Assembly: GCA_019187085.1 (NCBI GenBank)
Contig: JABARS010000006.1
Coordinates: 72,894-136,893, forward strand
Direction of reading: 5' to 3'
Length of the DNA: 64,000 nt
DNA from: Pseudorhodoplanes sp.
GTDB taxonomy: Bacteria > Pseudomonadota > Alphaproteobacteria > Rhizobiales > Xanthobacteraceae
Below are positions 26,625-33,516 of this stretch, in pieces. Under the pieces are notes generated by a model, which was not told the DNA's origin, made no database searches, and was given only the letters and a program-made list of their open reading frames with translations. Within the stretch, counting starts at the first letter, position 1. Each line of letters opens with the position of its first letter. The position numbers and the translations under genes are program-made.

Positions 26625-26734
26625 GCCCTCATCCTTCGAGACGGCGGCTGCGCCGCCTCCTCAGGATGAGGGCGCAATCCCAGAGACCTCATGGTGAGGA
26701 GCGCCGCGAAGCAGCGCATCTCGAACCATGAGGT
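26625..26734. repeat. Pair of inverted family A palindromes (urtB-urtC gap)
   Basis: Copy 1: GCCCTCATCC (26625-26634) to GGATGAGGGC (26664-26673), inner arms GGCGGC/GCCGCC. Copy 2: ACCTCATGGT (26686-26695) to ACCATGAGGT (26725-26734), opposite orientation. The same inverted-pair organisation as in the urtD-urtE gap. Confidence 0.82.
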
Positions 26735-26757
26735 CGCCGCCCCGTTTGCTCCCATGC

Positions 26758-28377
26758 TCATGCCTCCACCGCCCGGCCCTTGAGCGCGAACAGGCCGCGC
26801 GGGCGCTTCTGGATGAAGAGGATGATCAGCACGAGGATCGCGATCTTGCCGAGAACGGCACCCGCGAACGGCTCGAGGAACTTGTTGGCGATGCCGAGCG
26901 TGAACGCCCCGACCAGCGTGCCCCACAGATTGCCGACCCCGCCGAACACGACCACGAGGAAGGAATCGATGATGTAGCTCTGGCCGAGATTGGGCGACAC
27001 ATTGTCGATCTGCGACAGCGCCACACCCGCAATCCCGGCGATGCCGGAGCCGAGCCCGAAGGTGAGCGCGTCGACGCGGCTCGTACGGATGCCCATCGAA
27101 GCCGCCATGGCGCGGTTCTGCGTCACCGCGCGCATTTCGAGCCCCATGCGCGTGAAGCGCAGCAGCGCCAGCAGCGCGACGAACACCGCCAGCGTGAAGA
27201 CGACGATCCAGAGCCGATTATAGGTGACGGTGATCTGGCCGAGCTCGAACGCCCCGCTCATCCAGGACGGATTGCCGACCTCGCGGTTGGTGGGACCGAA
27301 GATCGTGCGCACCGCCTGCTGCAGGATGAGTGAGAGGCCCCAGGTGGCGAGCAGCGTCTCCAGCGGCCGGCCGTAGAGGAATCGGATGATGCCGCGCTCG
27401 ATCAGGATACCGATGAAGCCGGACACGAGGAAGGCGAGCGGGATCGCGATCAGCAGCGAATAGTCGAACAGGCCGGGATGGTGCGCGCGGATCGCGTCCT
27501 GCACGACGAAGGTAACGTAGGCGCCGATCATCACCATCTCACCGTGCGCCATGTTGATCACGCCCATGACGCCGAAGGTGATAGCAAGGCCGATGGCGGC
27601 CAACAGCAGCACCGAGCCGAGCGACAGCCCGTACCAGGCATTCTGCACCGTCGCCCACATGGCAAGCTCGCTCTGGATCGAGCCGACGGCGTCTTTTGCC
27701 GCCTGCGCGACGCGCGCGGGCGCATCCACCGGCAGCCCGGACAGGAGCGCCAGCGCCTCCTGGTCGCCGCGTGCCTTGACGGCGGCCACCGCCGCGAGCT
27801 TATCGGCCTCGGCGGCGTCGGGCTTGTAGAGCAGAACCGCTGCGCGCGCCTCAGTGAGCGCACGCCTGATGCGGCCGTCGGTCTCCTTCGCGATGGCGGC
27901 GTCGAGCGTCGCAAGCGCGGCAGCGTCGCGCGACTTGAACACCGCCTGCGCGGCCTCGAAACGCTTTGCCGGATCCGGCGACAGAAGCGTCAGGCCGCCG
28001 AGCGCCGCCTCGATGGCGCGGCGCAGCCGGTTGTTGATGCGCACGGTCTTCAGTTCCGCCGGCGCCGGCGCGGCGCTGCCGGTCGCGGCATCGAGCACGG
28101 CCGTCTCGCCGGTGCGGATATAGATTTTGCGGGTCGCCGGATCGACTTGCAGGCGTGCATTCTGCAGCGCCTCGATCACCCGCGCCGCCATGGCGTGCCC
28201 GCTCGCGGCCACCGCGGCGATGCCGACCTCGGTATCGCTGAAGGAATCGGCGGCGAATTTGTCGAGCGCGGCGTCGAAGCCCTGTGCGCGCGCCGGTACG
28301 CTGCCCGCCGTCAGCGCCGCCATTGCGCAAGCGCCGATAAAAAGGAGAGCGATCAGAAGATCGCGCGTCGTTCGCAT
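26758..28377 (-). CDS. urtB: Urea ABC transporter permease UrtB
   Basis: A 539-residue permease. Residues 1-32 resemble a signal (LIALLFIGACAMAALTAG), followed by an extracytoplasmic region of about 190 residues found only in UrtB, then a LivH-like permease from about residue 235 with GVMGVINMAHGEMVMIGAY and LTFGLGSGIAGIAGVALSQI. NVSPNLGQSYIIDSF is UrtB-typical. It lies 75 bases after urtA. Length is normal for the family. Confidence 0.93.
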   Translation of the reverse strand: MRTTRDLLIALLFIGACAMAALTAGSVPARAQGFDAALDKFAADSFSDTEVGIAAVAASGHAMAARVIEALQNARLQVDPATRKIYIRTGETAVLDAATGSAAPAPAELKTVRINNRLRRAIEAALGGLTLLSPDPAKRFEAAQAVFKSRDAAALATLDAAIAKETDGRIRRALTEARAAVLLYKPDAAEADKLAAVAAVKARGDQEALALLSGLPVDAPARVAQAAKDAVGSIQSELAMWATVQNAWYGLSLGSVLLLAAIGLAITFGVMGVINMAHGEMVMIGAYVTFVVQDAIRAHHPGLFDYSLLIAIPLAFLVSGFIGILIERGIIRFLYGRPLETLLATWGLSLILQQAVRTIFGPTNREVGNPSWMSGAFELGQITVTYNRLWIVVFTLAVFVALLALLRFTRMGLEMRAVTQNRAMAASMGIRTSRVDALTFGLGSGIAGIAGVALSQIDNVSPNLGQSYIIDSFLVVVFGGVGNLWGTLVGAFTLGIANKFLEPFAGAVLGKIAILVLIILFIQKRPRGLFALKGRAVEA

Positions 28378-28452
28378 TGGTCTTGTCCCGGCCGTCTGAA
28401 GAGAAGGAGACGGCGGCTCACCGCCGCCTCCCGCGATGTCAGGCGTGCGCGA

Positions 28453-29781
28453 TCAGGAGCTCTGGCCGCCGCACTTCTTGGTCTTGGTGTTGTAGTTGCC
28501 GCACTTGAGCGTCACCCAGTCGGCTTCGAGGTCCTTGGAGCCGTCGAGATGATCGGACCAGGCGTCGCCCGGCACGAGGCCATCGGTCTTCCACACCACG
28601 TCGAACTGGCCGTCGTCGCGCACCTCGCCAATCAGCACCGGCTTGGTGATGTGATGGTTGGCGAGCATCTTGGACGTGCCGCCGGTCAGGTTCGGCGCCT
28701 CGATGCCGGGCAGCGCGTCGATCACCTTGTCGGGATCGACGGACTTGGCCTTCTCGACCGCCTTCACCCACATGGCGAAGCCGATCACATGCGCCTCCAT
28801 CGGGTCGTTGGTCACGCGCTTCGGATTCTTGGTGAAGGCCTTCCACTTGGCGATGAAGTCCTTGTTGGCCGCAGCGTCCACCGACTGGAAATAGTTCCAG
28901 GCGGCGAGATGACCGACGAGTGGCTTGGTGTCGATGCCGGCGAGCTCTTCTTCGCCGACCGAGAACGCCACCACCGGGATGTCCTTGGCCTTGATGCCCT
29001 GGTTGCCGAGTTCCTTGTAGAAGGGAACGTTGGCGTCGCCGTTGATGGTGGACACCACCGCCGTCTTCTTGCCCGCCGAGCCGAACTTCTTGATGTCGGC
29101 GACGATGGTCTGCCAGTCGGAGTGACCGAACGGCGTGTAGTTGATCATGATGTCTTCGGGCTTCACGCCCTTGGACTTCAGATAGGCCTCGAGGATCTTG
29201 TTGGTCGTGCGCGGATAGACATAGTCGGTGCCGGCCAGAACCCAGCGCTGCACCTTCTCTTCCTTCATCAGATAGTCGACCGCCGGGATCGCCTGCTGGT
29301 TGGGCGCGGCGCCGGTATAGAAGACGTTGCGCTCCGACTCCTCGCCCTCGTACTGGACGGGATAGAACAGGATCGAGTTCAGTTCCTTGAACACCGGCAG
29401 CACGGACTTGCGCGACACCGAAGTCCAGCAGCCAAACACCGCGGCCACCTTTTCCTTGGTGATCAGCTCACGCGCCTTTTCGGCGAACAGCGGCCAGTTC
29501 GAAGCCGGATCGACGACGACCGCCTCGAGCTTCTTGCCGAGCAGGCCGCCCTTCTTGTTCTGCTCCTCGATGAGGAACAGCATGGTGTCCTTCAGCGTGG
29601 TCTCGCTGATAGCCATGGTGCCGGACAGGGAGTGCAGGATGCCGACCTTGATCGTGTCCTGGGCTTTCGCCGGAAGGACGGTTGCCAGGCTCAGGGTCAG
29701 GCTCAGAGCCGTGCCGGCCGTGGCCGCGAGCCAGCGGCGGGCCAGGGGTCGCTCGGCGACCGCGCGAATAGAGTGAAGCAT
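28453..29781 (-). CDS. urtA: Urea ABC transporter substrate-binding protein UrtA
   Basis: A 442-residue periplasmic urea receptor. The first about 40 residues form a Sec signal ending AKA before QDTIKVGILHSLSGTMAISE, the start of the mature protein. FGCWTSVSRKSVLPVFKELN and LFYPVQYEGEESERNVFYTG are diagnostic UrtA segments. The C-terminus ends with two cysteines (KCGNYNTKTKKCGGQSS gives Cys-Gly spacing) as in relatives. It is the first gene of the urea cluster and is preceded by a sigma-54 promoter about 75 bases upstream, so expression should rise under nitrogen limitation. Confidence 0.94.
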   Translation of the reverse strand: MLHSIRAVAERPLARRWLAATAGTALSLTLSLATVLPAKAQDTIKVGILHSLSGTMAISETTLKDTMLFLIEEQNKKGGLLGKKLEAVVVDPASNWPLFAEKARELITKEKVAAVFGCWTSVSRKSVLPVFKELNSILFYPVQYEGEESERNVFYTGAAPNQQAIPAVDYLMKEEKVQRWVLAGTDYVYPRTTNKILEAYLKSKGVKPEDIMINYTPFGHSDWQTIVADIKKFGSAGKKTAVVSTINGDANVPFYKELGNQGIKAKDIPVVAFSVGEEELAGIDTKPLVGHLAAWNYFQSVDAAANKDFIAKWKAFTKNPKRVTNDPMEAHVIGFAMWVKAVEKAKSVDPDKVIDALPGIEAPNLTGGTSKMLANHHITKPVLIGEVRDDGQFDVVWKTDGLVPGDAWSDHLDGSKDLEADWVTLKCGNYNTKTKKCGGQSS

Positions 29782-29856
29782 CAGTGGTTCCTCTTGCGTT
29801 TGACGCGCGCATGCCCTCCGAGGGAACCCGGCGGTTTTCGCGCTGCAAAAACAATC

Positions 29857-29871
29857 GCAAGGGGCGTGCCA
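29857..29871 (-). promoter_or_regulatory. Sigma-54 promoter of the urea cluster
   Basis: On the complement the sequence reads TGGCAC-GCCCC-TTGC, an exact match to the -24/-12 consensus with correct 5-base spacing. Transcription would start near 29845, about 65 bases before urtA. RpoN promoters need an activator such as NtrC. Confidence 0.82.
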
Positions 29872-29926
29872 AGCCCGTTTTCCACCCTAAGCATCTGACT
29901 CGTGCGCAGGAATCCTCGCTGCTTTC

Positions 29927-29943
29927 TGCTTAGTGCTTAAGCA
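29927..29943. promoter_or_regulatory. Candidate activator (NtrC-type) site upstream of urtA
   Basis: TGCTTA-GTGCT-TAAGCA is a perfect 6-bp inverted repeat with the TGC-N11-GCA spacing of NtrC sites, centred about 90 bases upstream of the expected start. A second, looser TGCA-N7-TGCA lies at 29997-30011. The half-sites differ from the TGCACC consensus, so NtrC is inferred from spacing and context. Confidence 0.45.
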
Positions 29944-30032
29944 GGATCAAGTATGAGATTAATTTATAGGCAACATGACCTGCTTTTAGTCAGGAATGCA
30001 GGCAGAGTGCACTCGGCGGGCAGTCGGCGGCT

Positions 30033-30896
30033 TCACCACAATTCGTCCACCGTCAGCGGGCGCGGAATGAGGTTCTGCTGGCGCGCATAGGAGATGAGCA
30101 GCTCCAGGCACGGCCGGTTCGCCTCGCGCCCGAACGGCGCGGTATCGATCGCCCCGGCCTTGGGCAATCCGGCCGCCCGCCTGCCCTCCTCCAGCAGCCG
30201 GTAGAACTCCGCCACCGCCTCCGGCTGGCTGCGCGCCAGCGCCTCGGTCACCACCACCATGTGATTGACCGGGACGACGCGGTGCTTCTCGTACCAGGCG
30301 CGCGCGGCGCTTTCCGGATCGGGGATCACGCTGACGAGGCGCGGGTCGTCCGGCATCGCCGCGCCGTAGATCGCGGCATCAAGCTCGCCGTCGATCAGCA
30401 TCTGCGTGATGTCCTGATCCGGCCGCGCGCGGACGACGCCCGCGGGATCGGCGGCTTCCGCGACATGGCCGTCCTCGAACGTCACCCATTGCACGCCGGA
30501 CAGATCGACGCCGTAGTCATTCTCAAGGATGCCGCGAATGTACGCGCCCGTGGTCTGGCTGTAGGAGCGCACGCCGATGCGCTTTCCCGCAAGATCGGCG
30601 GGACGCAATTCACCGCGCGCGCTGTTGTAGAGGCAGGTGTGGTGCTGGAAACGCGAGAGCATCGCCGCCGGCAAAAGCCGCAGGCCCTTGTCGTAGGCCT
30701 TCGCCTGCAGGATGGTGACGAGCGCAAGCTCGCTCGCGTCGAAGGCATGCTCGCGCACCATCGGTTTGAACGCGGTGTGCATCGGCTTCATCTCGACGAA
30801 GTCGAGTTTAAGCCGCGGCGAGGCGATCTCCCCGCGCTTGAGCGGCAGGGTGTGCGGATAGTCGCCGAGGGCGACGCGCAGGGTGACGGGCGGCAT
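30033..30896 (-). CDS. 4,5-dihydroxyphthalate decarboxylase-like / periplasmic-binding-fold protein
   Basis: A 287-residue protein with a type 2 periplasmic-binding fold but no signal peptide, beginning VTLRVALGDYPHTLPLKRGE. DLAGKRIGVRSYSQTTGAYIRGIL is the conserved hinge region of the group annotated as 4,5-dihydroxyphthalate decarboxylase; PVNHMVVVTEAL and PYGREANR-like FGREANRPCLE are further family marks. The reference enzyme converts 4,5-dihydroxyphthalate to protocatechuate. Many homologues may be non-catalytic binding proteins. Divergent from a GntR gene and close to galB/ligK, which act after protocatechuate or gallate ring cleavage, so a catabolic role is plausible. Confidence 0.75.
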   Translation of the reverse strand: MPPVTLRVALGDYPHTLPLKRGEIASPRLKLDFVEMKPMHTAFKPMVREHAFDASELALVTILQAKAYDKGLRLLPAAMLSRFQHHTCLYNSARGELRPADLAGKRIGVRSYSQTTGAYIRGILENDYGVDLSGVQWVTFEDGHVAEAADPAGVVRARPDQDITQMLIDGELDAAIYGAAMPDDPRLVSVIPDPESAARAWYEKHRVVPVNHMVVVTEALARSQPEAVAEFYRLLEEGRRAAGLPKAGAIDTAPFGREANRPCLELLISYARQQNLIPRPLTVDELW

Positions 30897-30929
30897 GGTC
30901 TGGATCCTCGACTGAGACGAGGAAAAAGC

Positions 30930-30958
30930 TTGACAGAGTTATCAATATTGTCAACAAT
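30930..30958 (+). promoter_or_regulatory. Promoter with overlapping GntR-type palindrome
   Basis: TTGACA (30930-30935) is followed after 17 bases by AACAAT (30953-30958). The palindrome ATTGTCAACAAT (30947-30958) overlaps the -10, where a GntR/FCD repressor would block transcription. It lies in the divergent gap of the decarboxylase-like gene and the GntR gene. Confidence 0.5.
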
Positions 30959-30991
30959 TCAGTCGACTAAAACGAACCCTAACTGACGCCC

Positions 30992-31666
30992 ATGCCTGTT
31001 GTCCGGCCCGCCTCCCCGCCCGAACCACTCGACATCGCCGCGCGCCTGCGCGAGGCGATCACGCGCGGGCAACTGATGCCCAACGAGCGGCTGATCGAGG
31101 CCGAGCTGGCGCAATCCTACGGCGTCAACCGCGCCAATATCCGCATGGCGCTGGCGATGCTCGACCAGGAGGGGCTCGTCGTGCGCGAGCCCAATCGCGG
31201 CGCGCGCGTACGCGCGGTATCGGAAGCTGAGGCGGTGGAGATCGCCGAGACGCGGCTGGCGATCGAGGGTCTGCTGGCGCGGCGCGCGGCCGAACGCGCC
31301 ACACCCGCCGACCGCCGGACGCTGCGCGCGATCGAAAAAGACATGCGGCGCGCGATCGAGCAAAGCGATTACGCCGCCTTCTCGCGCACGAACGCTGCCC
31401 TGCACGGGGAAATCCAGCGCATCGCCGGCAACGAGACCGCCAACCGCATCCTCAAGACGCTGAAGACGCATCTCGTGCGCCTGCAATACCGCGTCATCAT
31501 GCTGCCCGACCGGTCGAAATCCTCGCTCAAGGAGCACGGCGCCATCGTCGAGGCGATCTGCGCGGGCGATGCCGATGGCGCGGAAGCGGCGATGCGCCAG
31601 CACCTTCTCAATTTCAGGAACCTGCTGCGACGGAGCATCGAAGCCGCAAGGCTCGGCGGCTTCTGA
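30992..31666 (+). CDS. GntR-family (FadR/FCD) regulator
   Basis: A 224-residue regulator. The winged helix-turn-helix spans about residues 13-80 (PNERLIEAELAQSYGVNRANIRMAL), and residues 86-210 form the FCD ligand domain with the metal-type histidines in ALHGEIQRIAGN and LKEHGAIVEAIC. FCD regulators typically sense carboxylic acids. It lies 35 bases before galB and is divergent from the decarboxylase-like gene, so it probably controls this ring-cleavage segment, through the ATTGTCAACAAT palindrome. Confidence 0.85.
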   Translation: MPVVRPASPPEPLDIAARLREAITRGQLMPNERLIEAELAQSYGVNRANIRMALAMLDQEGLVVREPNRGARVRAVSEAEAVEIAETRLAIEGLLARRAAERATPADRRTLRAIEKDMRRAIEQSDYAAFSRTNAALHGEIQRIAGNETANRILKTLKTHLVRLQYRVIMLPDRSKSSLKEHGAIVEAICAGDADGAEAAMRQHLLNFRNLLRRSIEAARLGGF

Positions 31667-31701
31667 GCGGCATACAACAGACCCTGTCAGACGGAGTTCC
31701 C

Positions 31702-32424
31702 ATGAGCACGCAGAAAGCCGGCCTCGTCGTCACCGCCCATCCCGGCGATTTCGTCTGGCGCGCGGGCGGCGCGATCGCGCTGCACGCGAAGAAGGGTTAC
31801 CGCATGAAGATCGTGTGCATGAGCTTCGGCGAGCGCGGCGAGAGCCAGTTCGCCTGGAAGGAGGCCGGCGCGACGCTGGACAAGGTGAAGTCGGGACGCC
31901 GCGACGAGGCCGAGCGCGCCGCCGCCCTGCTCGGCGCCGAGATCGAGTTTTTCGATGCCGGCGACTATCCGCTGCGGCTGACGGAGCAGCATTTCGACCG
32001 CATGGTTGACATCTATCGCGAACTGAACCCGTCCTTCGTGCTCACGCACGCGCTCGAGGATCCCTACAATTTCGATCACCCGAACGCGGCGCATTTCGCG
32101 CAGGAGACGCGCGTGGTGGCGCAGGCCATGGGCCACAAGCCGGGCACGCAATATACCTACGCCGCACCGCCGGTCTTCCTGTTCGAGCCGCACCAGCCCG
32201 AGCAGTGCAATTTCAGGCCGCAGGTCATCCTCAACATCGATGCGGTATGGGAGATGAAGTACAAGGCGTTCCAGGTGCTCGCCGCCCAGAAGCATCTGTG
32301 GGCCTATTACGAGCGCGTCGCGCTCAATCGCGGCGTGCAGGGCGGCCGCAACACCGGCAAGCCGATGACCTACGGCGAAGCCTATCAGCGGCTGTTCCCG
32401 ATGGCGGTGGAGGAACTGGCTTAA
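31702..32424 (+). CDS. galB: 4-oxalomesaconate hydratase (PIG-L family)
   Basis: A 240-residue zinc-dependent PIG-L-fold enzyme. The segment AHPGDFVWRAGGAIALHAKK near residues 12-31 matches GalB of Pseudomonas putida (AHxxDFVWRAGG) rather than sugar deacetylases, and HPNAAHFAQETR supplies the third metal ligand. GalB hydrates 4-oxalomesaconate to 4-carboxy-4-hydroxy-2-oxoadipate in gallate or protocatechuate 4,5-cleavage. The aldolase for that product is the next gene, after a 158-base gap filled mostly by an interspersed element. Start ATG 31702 follows a GGAG-type site. Confidence 0.82.
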   Translation: MSTQKAGLVVTAHPGDFVWRAGGAIALHAKKGYRMKIVCMSFGERGESQFAWKEAGATLDKVKSGRRDEAERAAALLGAEIEFFDAGDYPLRLTEQHFDRMVDIYRELNPSFVLTHALEDPYNFDHPNAAHFAQETRVVAQAMGHKPGTQYTYAAPPVFLFEPHQPEQCNFRPQVILNIDAVWEMKYKAFQVLAAQKHLWAYYERVALNRGVQGGRNTGKPMTYGEAYQRLFPMAVEELA

Positions 32425-32433
32425 GCGCGATTT

Positions 32434-32559
32434 CGTGTCCCGGGCGCTGCGCAGCACGAGCAAGGCGAAGTGATGCGCTGCAGACCCGGGACCGCCACGA
32501 TCCGGAACGGTCCCGGATCAGCAGTGCACCGCTACGCGCTGCACTGCATCCGGGACACG
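32434..32559. repeat. 126-bp interspersed palindromic element (galB-aldolase gap)
   Basis: Terminal arms CGTGTCCCGG (32434-32443) and CCGGGACACG (32550-32559) are perfectly inverted. Inside, CCCGGGACC and GGTCCCGG form a second stem. It occupies nearly the entire gap between two genes of one pathway, and looks like a MITE-style short element with no coding capacity. Confidence 0.75.
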
Positions 32560-32582
32560 AGTGTTGAGATTGGGAGAAAGTG

Positions 32583-33275
32583 ATGAAACCCGTCGTCGTC
32601 CGCAACATCAAACGCGCCGATGCCAACGCCGTCGGCATTCTCGGCGGTCTCGGAGTCTCGAGCGTGCACGAGGCCGCCGGCCGCATCGGACTGATGAAGC
32701 CCTATATGCGGCCGATCTGGCCGGGCGCCGGGATCGCGGGCCCGGCGGTGACGGTGCTGGCGCAGCCCGGCGACAACTGGATGATCCATGTCGCGGTCGA
32801 GCAATGCCAAAAGGGCGACGTGCTGGTGGTCGCCTGCACCACCGACAATACCGACGGCATGTTCGGCGACCTGCTCGCCACCTCGCTGATGGCGCGCGGC
32901 GTCAGGGGGCTCGTGATCGATGCCGGCTGCCGCGACGTCAAATCGCTGAAGGAGATGGGCTTCCCGGTCTGGTCGCGCGCGATCTCGGCCAAGGGCACGG
33001 TCAAGGCGACGCTGGGCTCGGTCAACGTGCCGGTCGTGTGCGCGGGTGCGCTGGTCAATCCGGGCGACGTCATCGTCGCCGACGACGACGGCGTGGTCGT
33101 CATCCCGGCGAAGGACGCCGCCGACGTCGCACAGAAAGGCCGGAAACGGGTCGCCGACGAGGCCGGCAAGCGCGAGAAGCTCGCCGCGGGCGTGCTCGGC
33201 CTCGACATATATAACATGCGCGAGCCGCTCGCCAAAGCCGGCCTGACCTACGTCGACAACCCCGAGGACGCCTGA
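32583..33275 (+). CDS. ligK: 4-carboxy-4-hydroxy-2-oxoadipate aldolase
   Basis: A 230-residue class II (divalent-metal) aldolase with the RraA-like fold. It cleaves 4-carboxy-4-hydroxy-2-oxoadipate to pyruvate and oxaloacetate. [20 protein letters not shown] and GCRD give the conserved Gly-rich loop, Arg and Asp that bind metal and substrate. Length is typical for LigK/GalC/ProA. ATG 32583 has GGGAGAAAG upstream; a GTG one codon earlier is possible. With galB it supplies the last two steps of gallate or protocatechuate meta-cleavage. galC and proA are alternative names. Confidence 0.85.
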   Translation: MKPVVVRNIKRADANAVGILGGLGVSSVHEAAGRIGLMKPYMRPIWPGAGIAGPAVTVLAQPGDNWMIHVAVEQCQKGDVLVVACTTDNTDGMFGDLLATSLMARGVRGLVIDAGCRDVKSLKEMGFPVWSRAISAKGTVKATLGSVNVPVVCAGALVNPGDVIVADDDGVVVIPAKDAADVAQKGRKRVADEAGKREKLAAGVLGLDIYNMREPLAKAGLTYVDNPEDA

Positions 33276-33516
33276 ACGCGCGCCGACGGCGCTCCGGGGC
33301 CCGCGCGCCGCAAGCGATAGGGCTTTGGCGGCAAGAAGGCACGGCCCCTCGCCACGCCGGATGCGGCGGCGCGGTTACGTTTCGTTAAGCTAACGCGCCG
33401 CGATTTCCTGTCCGCCACCACCGGTTGCCGCCTTCATTAACGGCCGCTGCCCTAGGATTTGGCACTTCGCACCCATTGCACATGCGCGCGAAGACGGCGT
33501 GTTCGGAGACAATGTC

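Noticed and set aside
27478..29898. 806-codon rightward frame across urtA-urtB
   Set aside because: Opposite-strand shadow of urtA/urtB; product is Arg/Gly/His-rich without any domain.
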